DNA of 8,777 nt, from assembly GCA_031277435.1 (NCBI GenBank), contig JAITMI010000222.1, forward strand, positions 1 to 8,777. The letters run 5' to 3'. Both the position numbers and the translations under genes were made by a program. The DNA is from Pseudomonadales bacterium (GTDB taxonomy: Bacteria > Pseudomonadota > Gammaproteobacteria > Pseudomonadales > Pseudohongiellaceae). Numbering within the stretch: position 1 is the stretch's first letter; each line of letters starts with the position of its first letter. Of this stretch, positions 1 through 8,777 are shown piece by piece. Below the pieces are notes generated by a model, which worked only from the letters and a program-made list of their open reading frames with translations, did no database searches and was not told the DNA's origin.

Positions 1-509
1 TAGCCTTCGCCGCAGTTGCTGGCTCCGGAGCCGGGGTCTTCCACCGAGATCTCCAGCGAGGGCAACCGCGATTGACGGCCAATGCTCTCGGCGATGATCT
101 GGTCGCTGGTGTGGCCGGCGTAGACGTCGGCGCCGGCGGTTTTGCGCGGTTTGTCGGCGCACAGGAACGCGGCGGCTACCCAGTGGTCGGCGCCGGTTGA
201 GCCCGGAGGCGGTTCCGCCGAGGTGGAGTGCAGGCCGGACATGATGGTCAGGTAGTCGCGGAAGGGTTCCAGCGGCTTGTACATGAATGGCAGTTCCGGC
301 GCCAGCGCGCCCACCGTTTCCGGTACCCAGTAGCCCGGCGCGCCGCCGTGCGGCACGAAGCCGCCGAAGAAACGCGAGGGCGTCTTGGCCGCCGTCAATT
401 CCTGCGCCGTCGCGGCGGGAATCATGGCATCAAGCAGGGGCAGACCGAGCGAGACGCCCGCGCCGCGCAGAAGGGCACGTCGAGATATGTGTTTTTTGGT
501 GATAATCAT
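1..509 (-). CDS. DUF1552 (HXXSHH family) Tat-exported protein, 5' part only
   Basis: This is the N-terminal 169 residues of a protein that continues past the left edge; the family usually runs to about 430-460 residues, so well over half is missing. The start ATG (507-509) lies 4 bases after the stop of the DUF1592 cytochrome gene, and its ribosome binding site (GAGAGGAA) sits inside the end of that gene. Residues 1-35 form a twin-arginine signal: SRRALLRGAG with Arg10-Arg11, then a modest hydrophobic stretch and a likely ATA|QE cleavage site. Mature features match the family: FVPHGGAPGYWVPE, an LEPFRDYLTIMSGLHS segment, a GADHW histidine, and SDQIIAESIGRQSRLPSLE near residues 135-152. The histidine-rich HXXSHH motif should lie in the unseen part. 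Tat export suggests folding, perhaps with a cofactor, before transport to the periplasm. The biochemical role is not established. Confidence 0.9.
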   Translation of the reverse strand, partial: MIITKKHISRRALLRGAGVSLGLPLLDAMIPAATAQELTAAKTPSRFFGGFVPHGGAPGYWVPETVGALAPELPFMYKPLEPFRDYLTIMSGLHSTSAEPPPGSTGADHWVAAAFLCADKPRKTAGADVYAGHTSDQIIAESIGRQSRLPSLEISVEDPGSGASNCGEG

Positions 510-513
510 GGCC

Positions 514-2904
514 TTATTCCTCTCTCATTGCCGTTGCTACGTTGGTATTGGATTTCTGGTTCATGATGAAGGCCGGGCTTTGAATGACCTCCATCAGCAT
601 CGCCGAGAAACGATAGTCGTTCTTGGCGGATTCTTGCGTGATCGAGCGCAACAAGGGCATGTCCTTGTAATCCAGGCCGCGGCCCAGTGCGTAGGTCAGC
701 AGTCTTTCCGCCACGCTTTGCGCGAACAGGTCGCCATAGCGTACCGTCAGGTCGCGCAGGCCGGGCAGGCCATCCAGCACCGAGCCGTCGTTGATGGTGC
801 TGACGGGGTCGATCAGGTTGCCTTCATCCAGGGTGCGCCACGCGCCCACCGCGTCGAAGTTCTCCAGCGCCAGGCCCATCGGCTCGAACATCTGGTGACA
901 GGTGTTGCAGGTCGGGTTGGTGTGATGCGCTTCCAGGCGTTCACGCAGGCTCTTGGGCGCGGCGCCCTCTTCCTGCTCCAGGTTGATTTCCACGCCCGGC
1001 GGCGGCGCCGGCGGCGACCGATCCAGGAAGGTTTCCAGGAACCACTTGCCACGTTTTACCGGTGAGGTACGCGCGGCTTCGGAGGTGATGGTCAACATCG
1101 CGCCTTTGCCCAAAAGGCCGCGGCGCATGTCTTGCTCCGGCGTCAACTCGACGCGGCGGAACTGCTCGCCGTACACGTTGGGGATGCCGTAGTGCTTGGC
1201 CAGACGCTCATTGACGAAGGTGTAGTTGGCGGTCAACAAATCCAGGACGCTGTGATCTTCCTGAATGATGCTGCCGAAGAACAGTTCGATTTCCTTGCGC
1301 ATGGCCGCGCGCAGGGTGCTGTCGAAGTCCGGGAACATTTCCACTACCGGTTCCTTCGACGCCAAGCCGCGCACGTTCAGCCATTGGCCGGTGAAGTTCT
1401 CCACGAAGGACTGCGCGCGCGGGTCGGCCAGCATACGCTGTACTTGTGCTTCCAAGGTGGCGGTATCGTGCAGTTTGTTTTCGGTGGCGAGCTGGATCAG
1501 TTCCTGATCCGGAATGCTGCTCCACAGGAAGAACGACAGACGCGAGGCCAGTTCCAGATCGCTGATTTCATACAGCGCGCCATCGGCCACCTGAGCCGGT
1601 TCAAGCTCGGAGCGGTAGATGAATTCCGGGTCTACCAGAATGCGCTGAATCGCGGCTTCGATGCCGTAGTCAAAGCTGCCGCCTTCTTCGCGGCCGGAGC
1701 GGAAGAAGCTCATCATGGTCTCGACGTCAGCGTCGGTCGAGGGACGGCGGAAGGCGCCGCTTACCAGGGTCTTGATGATCTGCGTGGCGCAGTTGGCTTC
1801 TTCGTTGACGTTGCTCGGGTAGCACTCGAACACCTTGTCGCGGCTCTGGGTGGAGACCGCCGGGGTGCCGTTGAAGGGGCCTTCGATGAACACTTGGCCG
1901 ACGTGCGGGTAGAAGGTATAGCCCGAGATCGAGCCAGGCGAGTTCATGGTGCGCACGAAGGACTTGTTCAACCCCGTGTCGGGCAGGTCGCTGGTGGCGA
2001 TGAAGGTGATGCCAACTTTGTGGAAGCCGGCCTTGATGGGGATGGCCGGGGTGCGGCCGCCATCGCCTTGCTTGTTGCCGATTTCGCGGTCCCAGTCGTA
2101 CAGATAGACGCGCTCGCCATCGACCGTGACTTCCAACTGCTCGCCTCTGACGTTGCCGAGCACGGCGGTGAAGTAACCGGTCATGCCCTTGACGGTAAAG
2201 ATATATTCGCCGTCGGAGGGGAATTCATGCTCGATCAGCATGCCGCCGCGGGTGCCGAAGGGCAGGCCGTCGACATGGTCATTCTGCGAGGTGTCTACCG
2301 GTACGTCGAACACCGCCATGGTCGGCGCGGTTTCGGTGCCGATGGCCAGACGGCTGATGTTGCCGGCGGCGGACAGGTAGGCTTCCATCAAGGCGGGCGA
2401 AGTGGTCAGGGTGCCGGCCATGTTGTCGAAGCCGTTGCTGGAGTCGTCGGCGGGAAGGAAGCGGGTGGCGTCGATGTTGAGCGCCAAGAGATCGCGGACG
2501 GCGTTGGTGTATTCGGTGCGGTTCAAACGGTGCAGACCCGGCGCTGGCAGGTTGAGCTCCTGCTGCGCGGCGCGTTCGTCAATGCCTTTGGCCAGCGCGG
2601 CGGCCATCTGTTCCAGCACCGCGTGTTCCGGGCGTTCTTCGCCAGCGGGCGGCATCAAGCCGGTACGCAGGCGCTTGATGACTTTCTCGCCCACTTCCGC
2701 CATGTCGGCGATGTTGTTCTGGGTAACGCCTTCGAGGTCGATACCGCCGGCATAGTCATCGAAGTTGTGGCATTTGGTGCAGTACTCCGAGATCAGAGCG
2801 CCGGTATCCACCTCCTGAGCGGCTACATAAGGAGCGGCGAAAGCCGCCCCGCCCAAAAAAGCAATGACACGTGGTAGTGACTTGAGTACGAATGATCGGC
2901 CCAT
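514..2904 (-). CDS. Exported two-haem-motif cytochrome of the DUF1592/DUF1588/DUF1585 family
   Basis: A 796-residue planctomycete-type cytochrome c. Residues 1-29 are a Sec signal with a likely VAA|QE cut. A cytochrome module follows, with CTKCH at 42-46 and a probable Met ligand in LMPP (Met84). Next come DUF1587 (about 120-190, LHRLNRTEYTNAVRDLL), a beta-rich segment (about 220-345), DUF1595 (about 355-435, with Cys361 and Cys372 as a plausible disulphide), DUF1592 (about 445-585), DUF1588 (about 592-690, with CNTCH at 666-670 and FEPMGLALENFDAVG) and DUF1585 (about 698-782). It should bind two c-type haems in the periplasm and transfer electrons; its substrate and partner are unknown to me. 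The start is supported by AGGA 7 bases upstream of ATG. The DUF1552 gene follows after 4 bases, so the two are almost certainly one operon. The domain set is complete, with no frameshift or truncation. Confidence 0.92.
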   Translation of the reverse strand: MGRSFVLKSLPRVIAFLGGAAFAAPYVAAQEVDTGALISEYCTKCHNFDDYAGGIDLEGVTQNNIADMAEVGEKVIKRLRTGLMPPAGEERPEHAVLEQMAAALAKGIDERAAQQELNLPAPGLHRLNRTEYTNAVRDLLALNIDATRFLPADDSSNGFDNMAGTLTTSPALMEAYLSAAGNISRLAIGTETAPTMAVFDVPVDTSQNDHVDGLPFGTRGGMLIEHEFPSDGEYIFTVKGMTGYFTAVLGNVRGEQLEVTVDGERVYLYDWDREIGNKQGDGGRTPAIPIKAGFHKVGITFIATSDLPDTGLNKSFVRTMNSPGSISGYTFYPHVGQVFIEGPFNGTPAVSTQSRDKVFECYPSNVNEEANCATQIIKTLVSGAFRRPSTDADVETMMSFFRSGREEGGSFDYGIEAAIQRILVDPEFIYRSELEPAQVADGALYEISDLELASRLSFFLWSSIPDQELIQLATENKLHDTATLEAQVQRMLADPRAQSFVENFTGQWLNVRGLASKEPVVEMFPDFDSTLRAAMRKEIELFFGSIIQEDHSVLDLLTANYTFVNERLAKHYGIPNVYGEQFRRVELTPEQDMRRGLLGKGAMLTITSEAARTSPVKRGKWFLETFLDRSPPAPPPGVEINLEQEEGAAPKSLRERLEAHHTNPTCNTCHQMFEPMGLALENFDAVGAWRTLDEGNLIDPVSTINDGSVLDGLPGLRDLTVRYGDLFAQSVAERLLTYALGRGLDYKDMPLLRSITQESAKNDYRFSAMLMEVIQSPAFIMNQKSNTNVATAMREE
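517..524 (-). promoter_or_regulatory. Ribosome binding site of the DUF1552 gene, inside the DUF1592 gene
   Basis: GAGAGGAA on the minus strand overlaps the last codons of the cytochrome gene (the stop TAA is at 514-516) and lies about 7 bases before the DUF1552 ATG at 509. This arrangement suggests translational coupling of the two proteins. Confidence 0.6.
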
Positions 2905-3156
2905 AAAATGTTCCTGCCTATAAGAGCTTGGTCAGCTTAAGAATTGTAAATAAATGAGCGGGATAGCTAGCCTTGGCTTACAACTCAGTCCAGTCAGCCC
3001 AGCGCCCTACCCACTTATCCCCTTATACGAGACCGGGAGAGCATAGGACTAATATCGGTACGGGTCCAGCCAAGCCCGGCGTCCACCGGTCTGTTCCACC
3101 ATTTTTTCTAAATTTGCCCTTTTTTCTTCAACTTATGACATCAAAACCGGGCTAAT

Positions 3157-3191
3157 GCCCTGAATCTCCAAACAAAAGTTCAGGGCTTTTT
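3157..3191 (+). terminator. Rightward-facing intrinsic terminator hairpin
   Basis: A perfect 8-bp stem GCCCTGAA (3157-3164) / TTCAGGGC (3179-3186) with a 14-base loop is followed by TTTTT and, shortly after, a second T run at 3196-3200. The U-tract is on the plus strand. Read leftward, the same stem is followed by ATTAGCCCGGTTTT, a poor tract. It therefore looks like a terminator for plus-strand transcription, although both flanking genes run leftward. It might still serve katG weakly in the other direction. Confidence 0.6.
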
Positions 3192-3235
3192 ATCGTTTTT
3201 CAAGGCGCGGCGTTCAAACGGCGAACCCCGTCTAG

Positions 3236-3270
3236 CCGCTCCAGCGCCGTCACAGCGGCAACTGGAGCGG
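3236..3270. repeat. Inverted repeat (9-bp stem) downstream of katG
   Basis: CCGCTCCAG (3236-3244) pairs perfectly with CTGGAGCGG (3262-3270). An inner GCCG (3246-3249) / CGGC (3256-3259) stem could extend the structure. It lies 41 bases past the katG stop, where a terminator or 3'-end stabilising hairpin would be expected, but no T-tract follows on either strand. It may act as an mRNA 3' stabiliser or a Rho-assisted end. Confidence 0.5.
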
Positions 3271-3310
3271 GAGCGTGGCGAGGATACCAAAGCGCGCGCT
3301 TAGCGCAAGC

Positions 3311-5482
<2,172 letters not shown>

Positions 5483-5485
5483 TTA

Positions 5486-5491
5486 CTCCTT
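5486..5491 (-). promoter_or_regulatory. katG Shine-Dalgarno site
   Basis: AAGGAG on the minus strand with a 6-base spacer to the katG ATG. It directly abuts, and shares its first base with, the tandem repeat at 5491-5520. Confidence 0.85.
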
Positions 5492-5520
5492 GTGTAGTCG
5501 TTGATGTGTAGTCCATTGAT
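5491..5520 (-). repeat. Imperfect tandem repeat in the katG leader
   Basis: Read on the minus strand, ATCAATGGACTACACA (5520-5505) is followed by ATCAACGACTACACA (5505-5491). The units differ only by TG versus C and share a perfect GACTACACA. The second copy runs straight into the ribosome binding site. It could be a pair of regulator sites, a translational control element or a chance small duplication. Confidence 0.7.
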
Positions 5521-5527
5521 CCCTCAT

Positions 5528-5556
5528 CGGCTCCCGCCCGCATGGAGCGGGAGCCG
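5528..5556. repeat. 10-bp hairpin between the receptor gene and katG
   Basis: CGGCTCCCGC (5528-5537) and GCGGGAGCCG (5547-5556) form a perfect GC-rich stem with a 9-base loop, starting 22 bases after the receptor stop codon. It is positioned as a transcript-end hairpin for the receptor gene, but no T-tract follows on the minus strand (ATGAGGGATC). It may be a partial terminator or an mRNA-stabilising element separating receptor and katG expression. Confidence 0.6.
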
Positions 5557-5578
5557 CTTACTATCTCATGCGCGGCGC

Positions 5579-8569
5579 TTAAAAAGCTACGTTCACCCCC
5601 AGCGTATAAGTACGGCCAATCGTGTCATACCAGTTGGTGCTGGGGTCGCCGGAACCCAGCGGCGGCGCGCGATCGAGCAAGTTGGTGACGTTGCCGAACA
5701 GGCGGTAGGTCTGCCCGTCGATGTCCATTTCATAGCTGAGGTTCATATCGGTATAAAACACCGAGGCCACGCTATTTTTATCCACGTCCACGCCCTCCAC
5801 GAAGCGGCGGTTGAGCATACGGCCATCGAGCCAGCGCCCCTGCAAGAAGGAGCGGAACGGCCCGTTGCTGTAAGACAGGCTGGTGGTAACGCGCCACTCG
5901 GGTTGTTCGAGACCCACGAAGTCGCGCGGCGCGCCGGGCAACAGGTTGGAATTCTCGATGATGCGGTTGGCGAACAGCCGCCAGCCCAAGGACTCGGCGC
6001 CCTCACCAAACCAATCAACATCCATCTGATAGCGCGTTTCCACGTCCACGCCGCGCAAACGCGAGTTGGAAATATTGAGGAACAGATTGTCGATGCGCGT
6101 GATCTGGCCACTGGCCGGATCACGAATCACGTACTGGCATAGCTCCGTCGCGCCATCCCAGCAACTATCGACGATGGTCTGAAACCCCAACTGGCCGATG
6201 GCATCATTCAAATCCACGTAGTACCAATCAACCGATGAAGAAAAACCATCCAAAAATCCGATCGAACTTGGCTGCCAGATGAAACCCGCGGTCCAGGTAT
6301 CCGCCTTCTCCGGATTGACGTTAGGGTTGCCGCCGGTACGGCTGGTGGTGTTGGTGCGAGCATCGTTGAACATTGGGTCAGTAACGTTGGCGCCGCCGGC
6401 GGTGGCGTCATAGCGCTCGCGCAGCGTGCCGGCGCGCACGTCGCGTGAGCGGGTCAGGCGCATCCGCAGTTCATCGGAGATTTCCCAACTGAGGCCCACT
6501 TTCCATGAGGTGATGCCGCCCGAGCCGGTGTACTCGGCGTAGCGATAACCAAAATTACTGTCGAGCCGATTGATGAACGGCAGGTCTTGCAACAAGGGCA
6601 CGTTGAACTCGGTAAAGGCCTCCTTGACCGAGAACGCGCCGGCCAGCACCGTATCCTCCGTCTGGTAGGAGCCGGTGAAGAGCGTAGTGGACAAACTGGC
6701 GTTGCCGATGAAACCGCTGGGCACGCTGCCAGGGCGCACGCCCAACATGCCATTGGGTTGATCCTCGGGAATCAGCCCGCGAAAGCCGGTATTCACGCCA
6801 TTGAGATAGACGAATTCATCGCGCATATCCTGCTTCCACTGCCGCAGTTCATCACGCCGGTAGGACGCGCCCAGCGCCATGGTAATGGGGCCGGCGCCAA
6901 AGCCTTCATGAATCTCGCCATCCAGCACGATCTCGGAAAATATCTGATCGGAAGTGCTCAGCACTTGCGCTTCTTCGTCCAGCAAATAACTGGCCGCCGG
7001 CGCCGACACGCTTTCCACGCCGCCAAATAAATTGATCGGTACACAATCACCAAACACGGCGGGGTTCACCACCGCCGCGCGGCAGGCCGGCGAACCCGTG
7101 ACGGGATCGGTCACGACGTCCAAAGCCAAAAATTGCCGATCCGTGCGGATGCCGTCGCGGAACAACATCTTCTGATTATTTTTGCCATATTGCGCGTAAG
7201 CGGCGAGATGCCAGCCATCGAGGAAACCTTCGGTCAGTTCAAGATCGAAGCCCGCCGTGCCGGAAGCCAAACGATCGTTCTGTATCGAGTGATACCAGCC
7301 CAAGGGACCAGGTTCATCCTGGCGCGTGGAACCGGCCATCGCCATGTTGAAGCGGTCGCGCCCTTCCGCATCCATGATGTCGCGCACGTTCTGCGGTAAA
7401 AACGGGTTGTCGCGGAAAATCGTCGCCTGCCACGCCGGCCCGGTCAGCGTCGGCGAACCAAACCAGGGCCCGATGACTTCGGAAAAACCAAAGATGCCCT
7501 GAAGGTACACATTGAGATTTTCATTCACGTCATAATCGGTATAAATAAACACGCTGCCGCGGCCATTACCGTTTTGGACCGCGTTGTCCGCCGCCGTGCC
7601 CCAACTGCGATCACGCTGAGGTTCCGCGAAACAGTTACAACCGCCATTCACCGCGCCGACGCCGCTGAACGGCATCGGCAGCGTGATGATTTGATCGCCG
7701 GAGCGCACGAATTCCAGTTTATCCAGCGCCGAGCCCGGCTGGTTGATGGTGCCGCCGGTGGACTGATCGGCGGGCCGCACGAAGTTGCGGGTAATCTGCC
7801 GTGGCCCATTAGGATCGGGATTGGTCACCAGCCCGCGCTGCAAAAACCACGGGCGGCTCTGCAAGGCTTCGAGCGATTGAATGATGTCCTGATCGTAATA
7901 ATCCACCGACATCATCACATGGCCGTTTTCGCCCAGATCGGTGCCAAAAGTGGCGGCGAAACCGATATTGTCGCCATCGCCGCGCGAGGTTTCGCCCGCC
8001 TGAAGGCGGCCAGTAAAGCCTTCAAAATCGGTATTGAGAATGAAGTTGACCACGCCCGCCACCGCGTCGGTACCGTAAGCCGCCGACGCGCCGCCGGTTA
8101 CCGTTTCCACGCTGCTGATCGCGCCTTCGGGCAAGGTGCTGACGTTGGCCGCGCCATAGCGGTTGCCGCTCGGCATACGCCGGCCATTGATGAGCACCAA
8201 GGTGCGGGTGGAACCAAGACCGCGCAGGTTGAGGTTGGAGCCGCCGGTAGTCAGCGCGGCGGTGTTCTGTGGCCGCTGATTGCCGATGAACTGCGGTAAT
8301 TGACTGAGCGCGTCCACCATCTGCCGCGGGTTCATGTCCGCCAGTTCATCCACCGTCACCTGCGTCACCGGCGTCGGCGTCTCCATGCCGCTTTGGCGCA
8401 AACGGCTGCCGGTAATCCGGATTTCTTCCACCGATTCCTGCGCCTGCGCCGTATCAATAAAAACCGCGGCCAGCGCGAACAGGCAGGCGGCGGTCAATTT
8501 GCGTTGACGGAATCCGCTGGAATGTGTATTTCTTGCACTCGATTTATTACTAGAACGATTGTTTTTCAT
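5579..8569 (-). CDS. TonB-dependent outer-membrane receptor
   Basis: A 996-residue ligand-gated outer-membrane transporter powered by TonB-ExbB-ExbD; the substrate cannot be told from sequence. I use the ATG at 8567-8569, because AGAGAGAT lies 6 bases upstream and a long basic signal peptide begins directly (MKNNRSSNKSS..., cleavage AQA|QE after residue 43). The ATG 60 bases further out lacks such support. EEIRITGS at 48-55 is a TonB-box-like segment. The plug domain spans about 60-180, with TPVTQVTVDELADM, LRGLGSTRTLVLINGRR (115-131) and VTGGASAAYGTDAVAGVVNFIL (157-178). The rest is a 22-strand-type barrel ending in an aromatic-terminated strand (YTLGVNVAF). Loop cysteines include CNC at 311-313 and further pairs near PACRAA...FGDC and DSCWDG...LC. 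The plug resembles large receptors of Xanthomonas, Caulobacter and Sphingomonas type, often linked to carbohydrate, lipid or aromatic uptake. No adjacent transport or enzyme gene identifies a cargo. Confidence 0.95.
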   Translation of the reverse strand: MKNNRSSNKSSARNTHSSGFRQRKLTAACLFALAAVFIDTAQAQESVEEIRITGSRLRQSGMETPTPVTQVTVDELADMNPRQMVDALSQLPQFIGNQRPQNTAALTTGGSNLNLRGLGSTRTLVLINGRRMPSGNRYGAANVSTLPEGAISSVETVTGGASAAYGTDAVAGVVNFILNTDFEGFTGRLQAGETSRGDGDNIGFAATFGTDLGENGHVMMSVDYYDQDIIQSLEALQSRPWFLQRGLVTNPDPNGPRQITRNFVRPADQSTGGTINQPGSALDKLEFVRSGDQIITLPMPFSGVGAVNGGCNCFAEPQRDRSWGTAADNAVQNGNGRGSVFIYTDYDVNENLNVYLQGIFGFSEVIGPWFGSPTLTGPAWQATIFRDNPFLPQNVRDIMDAEGRDRFNMAMAGSTRQDEPGPLGWYHSIQNDRLASGTAGFDLELTEGFLDGWHLAAYAQYGKNNQKMLFRDGIRTDRQFLALDVVTDPVTGSPACRAAVVNPAVFGDCVPINLFGGVESVSAPAASYLLDEEAQVLSTSDQIFSEIVLDGEIHEGFGAGPITMALGASYRRDELRQWKQDMRDEFVYLNGVNTGFRGLIPEDQPNGMLGVRPGSVPSGFIGNASLSTTLFTGSYQTEDTVLAGAFSVKEAFTEFNVPLLQDLPFINRLDSNFGYRYAEYTGSGGITSWKVGLSWEISDELRMRLTRSRDVRAGTLRERYDATAGGANVTDPMFNDARTNTTSRTGGNPNVNPEKADTWTAGFIWQPSSIGFLDGFSSSVDWYYVDLNDAIGQLGFQTIVDSCWDGATELCQYVIRDPASGQITRIDNLFLNISNSRLRGVDVETRYQMDVDWFGEGAESLGWRLFANRIIENSNLLPGAPRDFVGLEQPEWRVTTSLSYSNGPFRSFLQGRWLDGRMLNRRFVEGVDVDKNSVASVFYTDMNLSYEMDIDGQTYRLFGNVTNLLDRAPPLGSGDPSTNWYDTIGRTYTLGVNVAF

Positions 8570-8575
8570 TGTTGT

Positions 8576-8583
8576 ATCTCTCT
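8576..8583 (-). promoter_or_regulatory. Ribosome binding site deciding the receptor start
   Basis: AGAGAGAT lies 6 bases before the ATG at 8569. A small 5-bp hairpin TCCCT/AGGGA with a 4-base loop (8586-8599) sits just upstream in the mRNA leader. This supports the inner ATG over the one at 8629. Confidence 0.55.
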
Positions 8584-8725
8584 TGTCCCTCGAAAGGGAA
8601 GCTGGATTATTGATTGAACTACCCCACATTTCCGCGCCGCGTTTCTACCCCGAGACTGCCTCCAGCACAAGCCCGTGCAGCGTAATAAACCTTGCCATCA
8701 GCGCCATTATTCTTTACGTTACGCC

Positions 8726-8756
8726 TGCTTCTTGTCGGGGTGCTTCTTACCGAAGC
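8726..8756. repeat. Short direct and inverted repeats upstream of the receptor gene
   Basis: TGCTTCTT occurs at 8726-8733 and again at 8741-8748 (15-base period). The second copy overlaps an inverted repeat GCTTC (8742-8746) / GAAGC (8752-8756). They lie about 157-187 bases before the receptor ATG, a plausible distance for an operator, or they may be the end of an upstream unit. They are short enough to be chance. Confidence 0.3.
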
Positions 8757-8777
8757 TGAGACATCACCCGTGGAACC

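Larger units (their letters stand above)
2905..3310. other. 406-base intergenic region between katG and the cytochrome gene
   Basis: No convincing gene is present on either strand. The part nearest the cytochrome (about 2930-2960) is AT-rich and is the natural place for a leftward promoter, but I could not find a -35/-10 pair with good spacing and matches. T-rich runs lie at about 3103-3130. Two hairpins (3157-3191 and 3236-3270) are listed separately. The upstream flank of the cytochrome start carries its ribosome binding site (AGGA, read leftward from 2915 to 2912). The size of the gap suggests that the cytochrome operon has its own promoter rather than depending on katG readthrough. Confidence 0.6.

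Noticed and set aside
385..1065. 226-codon plus-strand open frame spanning the DUF1592/DUF1552 junction
   Set aside because: It overlaps two well-supported minus-strand genes and has no recognisable motif or good ribosome binding site.
1132..2877. 581-codon plus-strand open frame opposite the cytochrome gene
   Set aside because: It is antisense to a gene with clear family motifs. Its translation is low-complexity and rich in Gly, Ala, Val and Arg with no recognisable domain, as expected for a GC-rich shadow frame.
2973..3155. 60-codon plus-strand frame in the katG-cytochrome gap
   Set aside because: It needs a non-ATG start, has no ribosome binding site and no recognisable product. It does precede the plus-strand terminator, so a small gene cannot be fully excluded.
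8570..8629. 20-codon N-terminal extension of the TonB receptor from the ATG at 8629
   Set aside because: The extension would place a non-signal-like stretch before a normal signal peptide. The inner ATG has a ribosome binding site at good spacing.
8636..8665. Possible sigma70-like promoter for the receptor (TTGTGC, 17 bases, TAGAAA)
   Set aside because: The -35 matches only three of six consensus bases and the -10 four of six; in a 200-base leader this is expected by chance.
8619..8777. Open minus-strand frame of 52 codons entering from the right edge
   Set aside because: It could be the tail of an upstream gene, but it is short, has no recognisable motif, and only the edge keeps it open. 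It cannot be judged without more sequence.

Overview
The window is a GC-rich stretch in which every gene I can support is encoded on the minus strand. It carries one partial and three complete genes, and I see no tRNA, rRNA, CRISPR array, insertion sequence or integrase. The organism looks like a Gram-negative bacterium: a large TonB-dependent outer-membrane receptor, a Tat signal and two CxxCH cytochrome motifs are present. The receptor subtype (long N-terminal signal, EEIxITGS box, LRGLGSTRTLVLINGRR plug) is most familiar from gamma- and alphaproteobacteria. Together with the DUF1592/DUF1552 pair this makes an environmental gammaproteobacterium my best guess, but this is inference.

In transcription order (right to left) the layout is as follows. 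Positions 8570-8777 are an upstream leader with no supportable gene. Positions 5579-8569 encode a 996-residue TonB-dependent receptor. A 99-base gap follows, with a perfect 10-bp hairpin and a tandem repeat abutting the next ribosome binding site. Positions 3311-5479 encode catalase-peroxidase KatG with all key active-site residues. Positions 2905-3310 are a 406-base gap with two hairpins, one of which is a rightward-facing intrinsic terminator. Positions 514-2904 encode a Sec-exported, two-haem-motif cytochrome of the DUF1587/1595/1592/1588/1585 family. Only 4 bases later, a Tat-exported DUF1552 protein begins at 509 and runs off the left edge.

The clearest functional unit is the DUF1592-DUF1552 pair. 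The two genes are translationally coupled in appearance and both are exported, one by Sec and one by Tat. This pair recurs in many bacteria, yet I know of no established reaction for it, so it is the best candidate here for an undescribed periplasmic redox system. The receptor could import a substrate and KatG could detoxify peroxide, but co-orientation alone does not prove that these four genes work together.
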